A stretch of DNA of 64,000 bases from Vibrio injensis (GCF_001895205.1 NZ_BDJF01000032.1:124001-188000), one strand, 5' to 3'. Positions 27,010 through 37,167 are shown, counted from the first letter of the stretch. The notes: generated by a model from the sequence alone, not told the origin. A program made the numbers and translations.

Positions 27010-29670
27010 TTAAGCGTATAGCGGGTTAGTTTTTTCGGTGTCGATATCAAATTTCTTGATCGCTTCAACCACTACCGATTTCTCAACTTCACCACGTTTG
27101 GCCAGTTCGCTTAGTGCCGCAACAACAACATAACCTGCATTCACTTCAAAGTGACGGCGAAGGTTTTCACGGCTGTCTGAACGACCAAAGCCATCTGTAC
27201 CTAATACTTTATAAGCGGTGGCAGGAACGTAAGCACGTACTTGCTCCGCATAGTTCTTCATGTAGTCGGTTGCAGCGATAGCAGGCTCTGTACCCATCAC
27301 TTGAGCAATATAAGGTACTTTGGCTTCCGCTTCAGGATGAAGCATCGCATCACGCTCACACGCTTGACCATCGCGAGCCAATTCGTTAAATGAAGTCACC
27401 GAGTAAACATCCGAAGCAACGCCATAATCATCACTCAGAATTTGTGCCGCTTTGCGCACTTCATTCATGATAGTACCTGAGCTCATCAATTGAACTTTGG
27501 CTTTTGAACCGGTGTAAGTTTCTAGCTTGTAGATACCTTTACGGATGCCTTCTTCAGCGCCTTCTGGCATTGCTGGCATTGCGTAGTTTTCGTTCATGAG
27601 CGTCAAGTAGTAGAACACGTTCTCTTGGTCGCCATACATACGACGAATACCATCTTGAATGATCACCGCTACTTCATAAGCGAAAGTTGGATCATAAGAG
27701 ATACAGTTTGGTACTGTGCTGGCTAGAATGTGTGAGTGGCCATCTTCGTGCTGTAGACCTTCACCGTTTAGCGTAGTACGACCCGCCGTTGCGCCCAATA
27801 GGAAGCCACGCGCTTGTTGGTCACCGGCCATCCATGCCATATCACCAACACGTTGGAAACCAAACATCGAGTAGTAGATATAGAACGGGATCATCGGTAG
27901 ATCGTTGGTACTGTAAGACGTCGCCGCTGATACCCATGACGACATAGCACCTAGCTCGTTGATGCCTTCTTGCAATACTTGGCCTGACGTCGCTTCTTTG
28001 TAGTAAGAAACGATATCACGGTCTTGTGGGGTGTAGTTCTGACCGTGTGGGTTGTAAATACCGATTTGACGGAACAGACCTTCCATACCAAAGGTACGCG
28101 CTTCATCGGCAATGATCGGTACGATGTTTTGAGCAATATTCTTGTCTTTCAGAAGAATATTCAACGTACGTACAAACGCCATAGTAGAAGAGATATCACG
28201 CTTTTGCTCTTCAAGTAGCGGTTTAAATTCTTCCAACTCAGGAATAATTAAAGGCTGAGTAAAGTTAGGCAAACGCTGTGGGGTATAACCGTGTAAGGCT
28301 TTACGACGCGCGTGCAAGTACTCGTACTCTTTTGAACCTTCTTCTAGCGTTAAGTAAGGTAAATCGTTGATCGCTTCATCTGAAATAAGATCTTGTAAAC
28401 CAAGACGATTACGCATCGCAAGAACATGGGTCATGTCCATTTTCTTCACTTGGTGCGCAATGTTTTTACCTTCCGCCGCTTCACCCATGCCATAACCTTT
28501 AACGGTTTTTGCTAGGATAACGGTTGGACGACCTTTAGTTTCTTGCGCATTCTTGAACGCAGCAAACAGTTTTGATGGCTCATGACCGCCACGTTTGAGA
28601 GCAAAAATCTCATCATCGGTCATATCGGCAACAAGTGCTGCGGTCTCTGGGTATTTACCAAAGAAGTGTTCACGAACGTAAGCACCATCTTTCGCTTTGA
28701 ACGTTTGGTAATCGCCATCGATGGTTTCATTCATCAATTGCAGTAGCTTACCAGAGGTGTCTTTCGCTAATAGTGCATCCCAGTTGTTACCCCAAATCAC
28801 TTTAACCACATTCCAGCCAGCGCCTTTAAATAGACCTTCTAGCTCTTGAATGATCTTGCCGTTACCCATCACTGGGCCATCAAGACGCTGCAAGTTACAG
28901 TTGATAAGGAAACATAGGTTATCCAGTTTTTCACGAGCAGCAAAAGAGATTGCGCCGCGTGATTCTGGCTCATCCATTTCACCATCGCCAAGGAAAGCGT
29001 AAACGCGTTGCTCAGAAGTGTCTTTAAGACCACGACCATCTAGGTACTTAAGGAAACGAGCTTGATAAATAGAGGCGATTGGACCCAGACCCATAGATAC
29101 GGTCGGGAATTGCCAGAATTCAGGCATCAGTTTCGGGTGTGGGTAAGAAGGCAGACCTTTGCCATCGACTTCCTGACGGAAGTTGTCCAATTGTTCAGCA
29201 GTCAGGCGACCTTCAACGAAGGCACGCGCGTAGATTCCTGGAGAAATATGACCTTGATAATAAACGAGGTCACCACCATCTTTTTCGTTAGGAGCACGGA
29301 AGAAATGGTTGAAGCACGTTTCATAAAACGCGGCAGAAGACTGGAAGGAAGCCATATGGCCGCCCAAATCAAGATCTTTCTTCGAAGCACGAAGAACAAT
29401 CATGATCGCGTTCCAACGAATGATTGAACGAATACGTTTTTCAATCGTGGTATCGCCAGGGTAAGCGGGCTCTTGGGCTGCAGGAATCGTATTGATGTAG
29501 TTGGTGTTAATGCCAGTTGGCATATCAACGCCATCAAGACGAGCTTTTTCTAGAACTTCTTCTAGTAAAAATTGCGCACGCTCTACGCCTTCTTCACGTA
29601 CAACGGATTCCAGGGCAGCAAGCCACTCCTGAGTTTCCAGTGCATCTACGTCATGCTTCATGTCAGACAT
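27010..29670 (-). CDS. aceE: Pyruvate dehydrogenase E1 component
   Basis: This homodimeric E1 decarboxylates pyruvate with thiamine diphosphate and reductively acetylates the lipoyl groups of AceF. The 886-residue length matches the gammaproteobacterial homodimeric type. The ThDP motif is G-D-G-E-M-D at about residue 229, ending in the N-C-N segment about 30 residues later. The gene follows pdhR by 50 bp and precedes aceF by 19 bp. Expression should follow PdhR, which is relieved by pyruvate. Confidence 0.98.
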   Translation of the reverse strand: MSDMKHDVDALETQEWLAALESVVREEGVERAQFLLEEVLEKARLDGVDMPTGINTNYINTIPAAQEPAYPGDTTIEKRIRSIIRWNAIMIVLRASKKDLDLGGHMASFQSSAAFYETCFNHFFRAPNEKDGGDLVYYQGHISPGIYARAFVEGRLTAEQLDNFRQEVDGKGLPSYPHPKLMPEFWQFPTVSMGLGPIASIYQARFLKYLDGRGLKDTSEQRVYAFLGDGEMDEPESRGAISFAAREKLDNLCFLINCNLQRLDGPVMGNGKIIQELEGLFKGAGWNVVKVIWGNNWDALLAKDTSGKLLQLMNETIDGDYQTFKAKDGAYVREHFFGKYPETAALVADMTDDEIFALKRGGHEPSKLFAAFKNAQETKGRPTVILAKTVKGYGMGEAAEGKNIAHQVKKMDMTHVLAMRNRLGLQDLISDEAINDLPYLTLEEGSKEYEYLHARRKALHGYTPQRLPNFTQPLIIPELEEFKPLLEEQKRDISSTMAFVRTLNILLKDKNIAQNIVPIIADEARTFGMEGLFRQIGIYNPHGQNYTPQDRDIVSYYKEATSGQVLQEGINELGAMSSWVSAATSYSTNDLPMIPFYIYYSMFGFQRVGDMAWMAGDQQARGFLLGATAGRTTLNGEGLQHEDGHSHILASTVPNCISYDPTFAYEVAVIIQDGIRRMYGDQENVFYYLTLMNENYAMPAMPEGAEEGIRKGIYKLETYTGSKAKVQLMSSGTIMNEVRKAAQILSDDYGVASDVYSVTSFNELARDGQACERDAMLHPEAEAKVPYIAQVMGTEPAIAATDYMKNYAEQVRAYVPATAYKVLGTDGFGRSDSRENLRRHFEVNAGYVVVAALSELAKRGEVEKSVVVEAIKKFDIDTEKTNPLYA

Positions 29671-29704
29671 GGCGATCTATCCTTCTGTTGGTTGGATTTA
29701 TTTA

Positions 29705-29732
29705 GAACCGCAATGGACCGCTATTGCGGTTC
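29705..29732 (-). terminator. Hairpin at the pdhR-aceE junction
   Basis: A 9-bp perfect stem (AACCGCAAT with ATTGCGGTT) overlaps the pdhR stop. It lies just upstream of the aceE Shine-Dalgarno and has only a weak T-rich tail. It may adjust the pdhR to aceE ratio or mark an mRNA processing site. Confidence 0.4.
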
Positions 29733-30491
29733 ATTACCCTGTTGGATGCGACGCAGAGAACGTTCACGTCGAGACTCTTCTCGGGTCAAATCCAACAATG
29801 TTTCTTCGATATAAGCTAAATGTGAGTGTGACATCTCTCGTGCTTTTTCTGGCTGACCAGAAACGATCGCATCCACGATATTAGCTCGGTGCTTAGTTAC
29901 TTTCTCCTCCGCTTCTGGGCGGCGGCGTAATAATTTAAAATTTTGCAAAATATTTTGCTCAAGCAAAGGCGCAAGACTACGAACGATATGCAGCAGCACC
30001 ACATTATGGGTGGCTTCGGTAATCGCTATCAAAAAGGCCATTACCGTGCTGGCTTCTGCTTCGGTATCTTTCAAGTCTTGAACTTCGCTAATTCGCGCCA
30101 AACTGGTTTGAATACGAGCAAAATCTTCATCGGTACCACGCAAAGCGGCAAAATAAGCTGAAATACCTTCCAACGCATGGCGTGCTTCCAGTAAATCTAA
30201 CTGGGTTTCCGAATGACTAGACAATAAATTTAGCAGAGGATCAGAGAAACTTTGCCAGATATGTTCACTGACAAAGGTTCCGCCGCCTTGGCGACGCGTC
30301 AATAAACGTTTTGCTTCTAGGCGCTGTATCGCTTCACGTATCGAAGGACGAGAAACCTCGAACTGTTTTGCCAGCTCGCGCTCAGGAGGGAGTTGCTGCC
30401 CTGGGGCTAATGTTCCTTCCACAATCAACCGCTCTAACTCTTGCTCTATCACATCAGAAAGTTTCGGCTGACGAATCCTTTGATAAGCCAT
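29721..30491 (-). CDS. pdhR: Pyruvate-responsive repressor PdhR
   Basis: PdhR is a GntR-family (FadR subfamily) repressor of the pyruvate dehydrogenase operon; pyruvate releases it from DNA. In the 256-residue protein the N-terminal winged helix-turn-helix covers about residues 10-75, including [10 protein letters not shown] and S-R-P-S-I-R-E-A. The all-helical FCD effector domain follows (about 95-230). Its own promoter region holds two PdhR-like palindromes, which implies autoregulation. It is first of the pdhR-aceE-aceF run. Confidence 0.97.
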   Translation of the reverse strand: MAYQRIRQPKLSDVIEQELERLIVEGTLAPGQQLPPERELAKQFEVSRPSIREAIQRLEAKRLLTRRQGGGTFVSEHIWQSFSDPLLNLLSSHSETQLDLLEARHALEGISAYFAALRGTDEDFARIQTSLARISEVQDLKDTEAEASTVMAFLIAITEATHNVVLLHIVRSLAPLLEQNILQNFKLLRRRPEAEEKVTKHRANIVDAIVSGQPEKAREMSHSHLAYIEETLLDLTREESRRERSLRRIQQGNEPQ

Positions 30492-30527
30492 AATTTATTG
30501 TTCTTCTACTGGTCATTTTTTGCAGGC

Positions 30528-30544
30528 AATTGGTAATACCAATT
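30528..30544. promoter_or_regulatory. PdhR operator 1
   Basis: AATTGGTAATACCAATT matches the PdhR consensus AATTGGT-N3-ACCAATT at every specified position. It is 36 bp upstream of the pdhR ATG, where it would overlap the promoter. Confidence 0.9.
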
Positions 30545-30665
30545 TCAAGTTGGGGTAGAAATTAACATAATTAAAACGCGAGTGTCCAGTCAAAAGTTGA
30601 CCCAAATCATAGAACCCACCAAGTTAAAACACTTTGATAACAACTGCGTATTAAAACAGCAATAG

Positions 30666-30682
30666 TATAGGTCAGACCAATT
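30666..30682. promoter_or_regulatory. PdhR operator 2 (weaker)
   Basis: TATAGGTCAGACCAATT has a perfect right half (ACCAATT) and a left half with two mismatches to the PdhR consensus. It is 138 bp upstream of operator 1, so looping between the two is possible. Confidence 0.55.
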
Positions 30683-30747
30683 ACAAATTAAGCCTAAGTC
30701 AATAACCTGACAAGCTATTAGCAAAGCGTTGTAGAAATAGAATAACC

Positions 30748-30773
30748 GGACTGAGTGTAGGTGAACTCAGTCC
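30748..30773 (-). terminator. Terminator after recJ
   Basis: A 9-bp stem (GGACTGAGT with ACTCAGTCC) and an 8-nt loop lie 24 bp past the recJ stop. The tail on the minus strand is moderately T-rich. Confidence 0.6.
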
Positions 30774-30797
30774 AGAATGAGAAATTAGCGAGAGGAA

Positions 30798-32534
30798 TTA
30801 AGCTTCTAAGCAATCAATCAGTAACTGTAAAGACTGGTTGCCACGGAATTCGTTAATGTCGAGTTTATAAGCTAAACGTACCGTTTTCACCGAAGCATCG
30901 GGCCAGCGACGAAGATCAACATTAAAGGCAATGCCATCGATCATAATATTGGTCGGATGACCTTTAAATAAAGGTTCAAGCATCAATTTTAAGTGCTTTT
31001 CACCAACTAATTTTTGGTGGAGAACTTTAAACTCACCGTCAAACAGTGGATCAGGGAAGGCTTGTCCCCAAGGCCCTGCAGATCGCAACAGCTCGGCGGT
31101 ATGCAGCGAAAACTCTTCCGGCTTTAACTCACCATCACTGAGTACGATCCCTTTTAAACTGGCTTCATCCAACTGCAGAGCCACTTCATGTTCAAACAAC
31201 TGGCGAAAACGCGACAAGTTAGTTTCAGCGATGGTTAACCCTGCCGCCATCGCGTGACCACCAAATTTGATAATGATCCCTGGATTCTGAGTATCAATTT
31301 TATCTAAGGTATCTCGCATGTGTAAGCCAGGAATCGAACGACAAGAACCCTTAATCAATCCATCACCACCATCGGCAAAGGCAATCACTGGGCGATGATA
31401 TTTGTCTTTAACTCGGGAAGCCAAAATACCGATCACCCCTTGATGCCAATCTCGTTGAAACAAGACTAACCCTTGCGGCAACACACTATTATCGGCAAAT
31501 TGCAGACGCTCACAAAACGCCAACGCTTCTTGCTTCATCCCTTCTTCGATTTCTTTACGAGTTTGATTCAGAGCATCCAATTCACTGGCCATGCGCCGCG
31601 CGGCATGAATATTGTCGGTTAACAACAGTTCAACCCCAAACGACATATCATCCAACCGCCCGGCGGCGTTAATCCTTGGCCCAAGCGCAAAACCGAAATC
31701 GGCAGCCACTAGTTTTCGCGCATCGCGTTTGGCAATTTCAATTAAGGCTTGGATACCCGGACGGGCTTTACCTGCGCGAATACGCTGTAAACCTTGATGA
31801 ACTAAAATGCGATTATTGTCATCCAGAGGAACCACATCAGCTACCGTGCCTAATGCAACCAAATCGATCAATTCCATGAGTTTAGGTTCAGCAATACCGT
31901 GTTTAATAAACCATCCTGACTGACGCATATGCACGCACAGCGCCATCATTAAGTAAAACGCGACCCCTACCCCAGCAAGCGCTTTCGACGGGAACGCACA
32001 CTGTTGTAAATTAGGATTCACCATAGCGTCGACCTCGGGCAATACTTGTCCGGGTAAATGGTGATCGGTGACTAACACTTGCAAACCATGCTGCTTGGCA
32101 TAACGTACCCCTTCGATGGAAGAGACGCCATTATCCACTGTCATGATCATTTCAGCGCCCATATGTAAGGCTTGATCAACCACTTCGGGACTAAGTCCAT
32201 AGCCATCTTCAAAACGATTAGGGACTAAATAATCAACATTACGGCTACCCAGCATTCTTAGCGCCAATACCGACAGCGCACAACTCGTTGCCCCATCGGC
32301 ATCAAAATCACCAACAATAATGATCCGCTTTTGCTGCTCAATGGCATTCAATAGTAGTGACACGGCTAATTCAATCCCGTGCAAACTTTGGTACGAATGC
32401 AAAGATTTGGCGCTTTTCTCTAATTGCTCAACACGGGTAATGCCTCGATTAAGATAAATACGCTTCAATAAATCGGGGATACTGTCGGGCAATAGGCTTA
32501 AATCGACTTCTGGTCTTCTGTGGATCTCTATCAT
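30798..32534 (-). CDS. recJ: Single-strand 5'-3' exonuclease RecJ
   Basis: RecJ degrades single-stranded DNA 5' to 3' in RecF-pathway recombination, mismatch and base-excision repair. About 578 residues. It has the DHH-family motifs D-F-D-A-D-G-A (near 77), T-D-H-H-L-P-G (near 158), a central G-R-L-D-D-M, and the DHHA1 motif G-G-H-A-M-A-A-G near 410. The frame extends 27 bp upstream to another ATG (32561), but that lies inside the preceding terminator hairpin. The ATG at 32534 begins M-I-E-I-H-R-R-P-E-V-D, as in E. coli RecJ. It is last of xerD-dsbC-recJ, a conserved gammaproteobacterial order. Confidence 0.96.
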   Translation of the reverse strand: MIEIHRRPEVDLSLLPDSIPDLLKRIYLNRGITRVEQLEKSAKSLHSYQSLHGIELAVSLLLNAIEQQKRIIIVGDFDADGATSCALSVLALRMLGSRNVDYLVPNRFEDGYGLSPEVVDQALHMGAEMIMTVDNGVSSIEGVRYAKQHGLQVLVTDHHLPGQVLPEVDAMVNPNLQQCAFPSKALAGVGVAFYLMMALCVHMRQSGWFIKHGIAEPKLMELIDLVALGTVADVVPLDDNNRILVHQGLQRIRAGKARPGIQALIEIAKRDARKLVAADFGFALGPRINAAGRLDDMSFGVELLLTDNIHAARRMASELDALNQTRKEIEEGMKQEALAFCERLQFADNSVLPQGLVLFQRDWHQGVIGILASRVKDKYHRPVIAFADGGDGLIKGSCRSIPGLHMRDTLDKIDTQNPGIIIKFGGHAMAAGLTIAETNLSRFRQLFEHEVALQLDEASLKGIVLSDGELKPEEFSLHTAELLRSAGPWGQAFPDPLFDGEFKVLHQKLVGEKHLKLMLEPLFKGHPTNIMIDGIAFNVDLRRWPDASVKTVRLAYKLDINEFRGNQSLQLLIDCLEA

Positions 32535-32535
32535 A

Positions 32536-32566
32536 AAAATAATCAGGCTTGGACATGCCAAGCCTG
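32536..32566 (-). terminator. Terminator-like hairpin between dsbC and recJ
   Basis: A 9-bp stem (CAGGCTTGG with CCAAGCCTG), a 5-nt loop, then ATTATTTTT on the minus strand, directly before the recJ start. It probably reduces recJ expression relative to dsbC. Confidence 0.8.
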
Positions 32567-32594
32567 TTTCCTCGTAATAAACAACGTCGTGAGA

Positions 32595-33347
32595 TTAGCC
32601 TTGTTGAAGGCGTTGCAGTAATTGAGCTGCGGGTAAGTAGCCACCGATCATCTCACCGCTTGGTAAGAACATTGCTGGCGTACCTGAAATACCCAACTCT
32701 TGACCTAATTGATAATGCTCAGTAATAATTTGTTTACACTGAGCGATATTTCCTTGCGGAGTCAAAGTTTTGCGCTCAATTTTCACCTCATGCATGGCTT
32801 GCTTCGGATCGCTAGCACACCACATCGCCGCCATTTGTTCAGCAACGGGACCGGCAACACCTTGACGAGGGAAAGCTAAATAACGGATGGTGATCCCCAA
32901 ATCATTGTAATCTTTAATTTGGCTATGCAAGCGAACACAATAACCACAGGTCGTATCGGTAAACACACTGACGACATAGCGTTCTTGAGGCGCTTTAAAT
33001 TCAATCGTGCTCGACGCAACTTGTTGTAGTTTTTTTGCGTTAATTGGCGCTTGGCGCTTAGCTAAGACATCAATATAACTACCATCATCCTTTAAGGCGT
33101 ATAAGGTTCCGGCAATAAAATGTTTGCCGTCTGGTGAGGCGTATAATACACCACCAGGCGTTTGCACTTCGACCAATCCGCTGATCTCAGAAGGGACGAT
33201 AGCCGTGACATCAATACCTAATGGAGCAAAACGTTGCTCAAAGCCTGCTTTATCCAAACTTGGCGTTTGCTCTTTGGATTCCTGAGCATGACATGCCATG
33301 ATAAAAAATGGCAAAGCGAAAAGTGTCAGACGCGGTAAAACCTTCAT
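32595..33347 (-). CDS. dsbC: Disulfide isomerase DsbC
   Basis: DsbC reshuffles wrong disulfides in periplasmic proteins and is kept reduced by DsbD. In the 250-residue protein the signal peptide (about 1-22) is followed by an N-terminal dimerisation domain. The thioredoxin domain follows, with the active site C-G-Y-C near 145-148, a cis-proline G-T-P-A near 228, and a second cysteine pair (W-C-A-S and A-Q-C-K) that would form the structural disulfide. The signal peptide ends I-M-A-C-H-A, which is partly lipobox-like. The gene lies between xerD and recJ. Confidence 0.96.
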   Translation of the reverse strand: MKVLPRLTLFALPFFIMACHAQESKEQTPSLDKAGFEQRFAPLGIDVTAIVPSEISGLVEVQTPGGVLYASPDGKHFIAGTLYALKDDGSYIDVLAKRQAPINAKKLQQVASSTIEFKAPQERYVVSVFTDTTCGYCVRLHSQIKDYNDLGITIRYLAFPRQGVAGPVAEQMAAMWCASDPKQAMHEVKIERKTLTPQGNIAQCKQIITEHYQLGQELGISGTPAMFLPSGEMIGGYLPAAQLLQRLQQG

Positions 33348-33362
33348 AAATAATCCTTTCTT

Positions 33363-34271
33363 TTAAGCCCTTGGATGGTGCTCGCTGTGTATTTGCTTGA
33401 GTCGCTCAGTCGCAACATGAGTATAAATTTGCGTAGTCGATAAATCACTATGACCGAGCAACATCTGTACCACGCGTAAATCGGCGCCATAGTTCAATAA
33501 ATGGGTCGCAAAGGCGTGACGTAAGACATGGGGAGACAGCTTTTCGACATCAATCCCAGCAATCACGGCATAGTATTTAATCCTGTGCCAAAAGGTTTGT
33601 CGAGTCATTTGCTGGGCACGTTTACTCGGGAAGACAACATCAGACGTATTGTTGCCCAATAAATGCAAGCGCCCTTGAGTGATAAACGTTTCAATCCATT
33701 CAATAGCATTTTCGCCCATCGGTACCAAACGCTCTTTACCGCCTTTGCCAATCACCCGCACTACGCCTTGACGCAAACTAATATTTTCCATAGTTAATGA
33801 GACCAGCTCCGTCACGCGCAGCCCCGTTGCATATAACAACTCTAACATGGCTTTATCACGCAACTCCAATGGATCATTAGGATCCGGTGCATTCAACAGT
33901 GCTTCAACTTGTTCTTCACTGAGATCTTTCGGTAAGCGTTGGGGTAATTTAGGGCTCACCAATAAGGCGCTCGGATCATCATTACGCACCTTTTCACGGT
34001 GTAAATACTGAAATAAACGACGTAACGCCGATAACATTCTCGCCCGTGAGGTTTGTTTATAATCTTGATCGGTCAGCCAGCTCTGATACTCCAACAACCC
34101 AGCCAAGCTGATAAAATCTAATCGGTAATTGTGTTGCTCCATCCAAAGCAATAATTTTGTGAGGTCATTACGATAGGACATCAGGGTATTTTCTGCTAAC
34201 CCTCGCTCCATCCACATTGCATCTAAAAACTGCTCAACCAGTCCATGGTCTGTCGACAATTGTTTTGACAC
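33363..34271 (-). CDS. xerD: Site-specific tyrosine recombinase XerD
   Basis: XerD acts with XerC at dif to resolve chromosome dimers, and its activity is switched on by FtsK. In vibrios the pair is also used by integrative phages such as CTX. The 302-residue protein has a SAM-like N-terminal core-binding domain (about 10-90) and a catalytic domain with the R-H-R-Y residues. These are R in T-G-L-R-V-T-E-L, H-x-x-R in H-V-L-R-H-A-F-A, a conserved H in L-G-H, and Y in T-Q-I-Y-T-H. Translation starts at a GTG (34271) after GAGAAG. It heads the xerD-dsbC-recJ unit. XerC is not in the window. Confidence 0.97.
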   Translation of the reverse strand: MSKQLSTDHGLVEQFLDAMWMERGLAENTLMSYRNDLTKLLLWMEQHNYRLDFISLAGLLEYQSWLTDQDYKQTSRARMLSALRRLFQYLHREKVRNDDPSALLVSPKLPQRLPKDLSEEQVEALLNAPDPNDPLELRDKAMLELLYATGLRVTELVSLTMENISLRQGVVRVIGKGGKERLVPMGENAIEWIETFITQGRLHLLGNNTSDVVFPSKRAQQMTRQTFWHRIKYYAVIAGIDVEKLSPHVLRHAFATHLLNYGADLRVVQMLLGHSDLSTTQIYTHVATERLKQIHSEHHPRA

Positions 34272-34402
34272 CGCTTCTTCTCATTATTTATTAGATTTAA
34301 ACCCCAACTTAATACCACAAAATAGTCACTACTCCTAGGTGGTATCTCAGGTCGGATTGGGTATAGAATTCGTCCATCGTTCTAAACCATGAATAAGATT
34401 CT

Positions 34403-34921
34403 ATGAAAATTGGCCTATTTTACGGTTCTACCACCTGTTATACCGAAATGGCAGCGGAAAAAATGCGTGCCCTTATTGGCGAAGAATTATTGACCCTCCA
34501 TAATGTCAAGGAGACGCCACTAAGCAAAATGCGTGATTACGACCTGCTGATTTTAGGCATCTCAACTTGGGATTTTGGTGAAATCCAAGAAGATTGGAGT
34601 GCAATATGGGATCACATCGATGGCGTACCGCTAAACGACAAGTGCGTCGCATTGTTCGGCTTAGGCGATCAAGAAGGCTATGGCGAGTGGTATCTGGATG
34701 CGATGGGGATGCTACACGACGAGATCCAGAAGACCGGCGCTAAGCTTATTGGCTACTGGCCCAATCATGGTTACCATTTTGATGCCTCGAAAGCACTGAC
34801 TGCCGATGGTGAATATTTTGTCGGTTTAGCACTCGATGAAGATTCACAATATGAACTCAGTGATGAGCGTATTGCCAACTGGGTAGAACAAATCCTTACT
34901 GAATATCAACAGCTCAATTAA
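34403..34921 (+). CDS. fldB: Flavodoxin FldB
   Basis: This 172-residue long-chain flavodoxin carries FMN non-covalently and shuttles electrons. The phosphate loop is G-S-T-T-C-Y-T-E near residue 8, and the FMN-stacking region contains I-S-T-W-D-F-G near 55. The neighbourhood (divergent from xerD-dsbC-recJ) matches the fldB locus in enterobacteria and vibrios, which is why I call it FldB and not FldA. Its stop overlaps the convergent ampD stop by 4 bp. Confidence 0.93.
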   Translation: MKIGLFYGSTTCYTEMAAEKMRALIGEELLTLHNVKETPLSKMRDYDLLILGISTWDFGEIQEDWSAIWDHIDGVPLNDKCVALFGLGDQEGYGEWYLDAMGMLHDEIQKTGAKLIGYWPNHGYHFDASKALTADGEYFVGLALDEDSQYELSDERIANWVEQILTEYQQLN

Positions 34922-35463
34922 AGCGATAACTGCTGAAAAAAATAGCGCCAATCAAATACCAATCCTGGATCGGTTTTGCGTTGCGGAGCGATATATTGAT
35001 GACCGGTGATCCGCTGCTGAGTGATTGCCGGATAACGCTGTTGCAAAGCCTTTGTTAAGCGTACCAATGATTGATATTGCGCTGAAGTATACGAGACATA
35101 ATCACTACCCTCTAACTCTATGCCGACTGAATAATCATTACACCGCGCTTGACCCGCAAAGGATGATTGTCCAGCGTGCCAGGCTCGCCCAGAAAAAGGC
35201 ACAAACTGCACTACCTCGCCATCACGGCGAATCAAACAGTGCGCTGAGACTTGCATCGTCGCAATGGTGGCAAAAAATGGGTGTGCGCTCGGATCCAATT
35301 GACCGGTAAAAAACTGTTCAATATAAGGCCCTCCGAACTGCCCCGGCGGTAAACTAATGTTATGCACGACCAATAGAGAAATGGGTTGTTGCTGAGTGCG
35401 CTGATCAAAAAAAGGCGACGGAACATGTCGAGCGACTTGATACCAGCCTGCTGGGTCAATCAT
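34918..35463 (-). CDS. ampD: 1,6-anhydro-MurNAc-L-alanine amidase AmpD
   Basis: AmpD cleaves the peptide from cytoplasmic anhydro-muropeptides during cell-wall recycling, and its loss induces AmpC in species that have it. About 181 residues, no signal peptide. Zinc ligands are H in V-V-H-N-I-S, H in I-T-G-H-Q-Y-I-A, and D in K-T-D-P-G. A GTG 9 bp upstream is in frame, but the ATG at 35463 has AAGGTG at correct spacing. It is convergent with fldB (4-bp overlap) and divergent from nadC. The ampD-nadC adjacency is conserved. Confidence 0.95.
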   Translation of the reverse strand: MIDPAGWYQVARHVPSPFFDQRTQQQPISLLVVHNISLPPGQFGGPYIEQFFTGQLDPSAHPFFATIATMQVSAHCLIRRDGEVVQFVPFSGRAWHAGQSSFAGQARCNDYSVGIELEGSDYVSYTSAQYQSLVRLTKALQQRYPAITQQRITGHQYIAPQRKTDPGLVFDWRYFFQQLSL

Positions 35464-35559
35464 CAATTTCACCTTATCGATTACACAAAATCCGTAATTA
35501 GTGGCTGAATTTCACGCCTAGTCAGCGTATCATTCCGACTCCGTTCGATAGCATATTAG

Positions 35560-36462
<903 letters not shown>

Positions 36463-36544
36463 AGGTTAAGCGGGTTTTATCCCCCCTGAAGCATCGCCTC
36501 AGCCTACATCGAATTGATATCAAACCACTATTGCCTCTTTATTA

Positions 36545-36583
36545 ATCCCGATAAACACCAATTGCCACACTGTTTATCGGGAT
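36545..36583 (+). terminator. Long inverted repeat after nadC
   Basis: Perfect 13-bp arms (ATCCCGATAAACA with TGTTTATCGGGAT) and a 13-nt loop lie 82 bp past the nadC stop, followed by ACCTTTAGC. It probably works as a terminator or processing site insulating nadC from pilA. The T tract is weak. Confidence 0.5.
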
Positions 36584-36744
36584 ACCTTTAGCTGACTCGC
36601 AAAATTTCAGCAACGACATTTCAACGCGGATGTAAAAACTGTTGCCTGACTCGAAGCACACTTGTGTGACGGTTTTATTAATGCAACCAGACACTTATCC
36701 TAATTCAGTCTCAACAACTGACCATACCCAAGGATAATTCAGTC

Positions 36745-37167
36745 ATGAAAACTCACTATACTAAACAACAAGGCTTTACCCTGATTGAACTGATGATCGT
36801 CGTGGCGATTATTGGCGTGCTAGCGGCAGTCGCTGTACCTGCTTATAAAGATTATGTCACTAAGTCTGAAGCATCCTCTGCCATTGCTACATTGAAAGCG
36901 CTACAAACCCCTGCAGAGCTGTATATTCAGGAGCATGGTAAATTAAAAGAGCTTGAAGAATTAGGAACATCCGGCGAAGCAAATGGATTAGGCAAATTAT
37001 CAATTGGGGAGGATAAAGAAAGTATCGTATTTACATTTCCCGATACAGGTGCATTGAAAAACGAAAGCATCACTTTAAAAAGAACGGAAAAAACCGGTTG
37101 GACATGCGAGCCATCGGAAAAAATAGCAGAACTAGGCATAAAATCTTGTAACACAACAAAATCATAA
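36745..37167 (+). CDS. pilA: Type IV major pilin PilA
   Basis: PilA is the pilin of the type IVa pilus that vibrios use for DNA uptake and attachment. The 140-residue prepilin has a 10-residue leader ending in Gly10. Phe11 is the methylated first residue and E15 (Glu+5) the assembly glutamate. The hydrophobic helix F-T-L-I-E-L-M-I-V-V follows. The C-terminal disulfide loop is bounded by two cysteines (T-C-E-P near 122 and K-S-C near 135). The variable globular part is short compared with other pilins. RBS AAGGATAA lies before the ATG. pilB follows after 14 bp. Vibrio pil genes are induced by TfoX and chitin; I found no clear CRP-S site. Confidence 0.95.
   Translation: MKTHYTKQQGFTLIELMIVVAIIGVLAAVAVPAYKDYVTKSEASSAIATLKALQTPAELYIQEHGKLKELEELGTSGEANGLGKLSIGEDKESIVFTFPDTGALKNESITLKRTEKTGWTCEPSEKIAELGIKSCNTTKS

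Larger units (their letters stand above)
30492..30797 (-). promoter_or_regulatory. pdhR promoter region and recJ terminator
   Basis: This 306-bp gap contains the pdhR promoter with two PdhR-like operators (30528-30544 and 30666-30682) and, at its right edge, the recJ terminator hairpin (30748-30773). Nothing else is seen. Confidence 0.8.

Noticed and set aside
36650..36690. Possible CRP site (TGTGA half) upstream of pilA
   Set aside because: Only one half-site is present; the second half TCACA or TCGCA at 6-nt spacing is missing.
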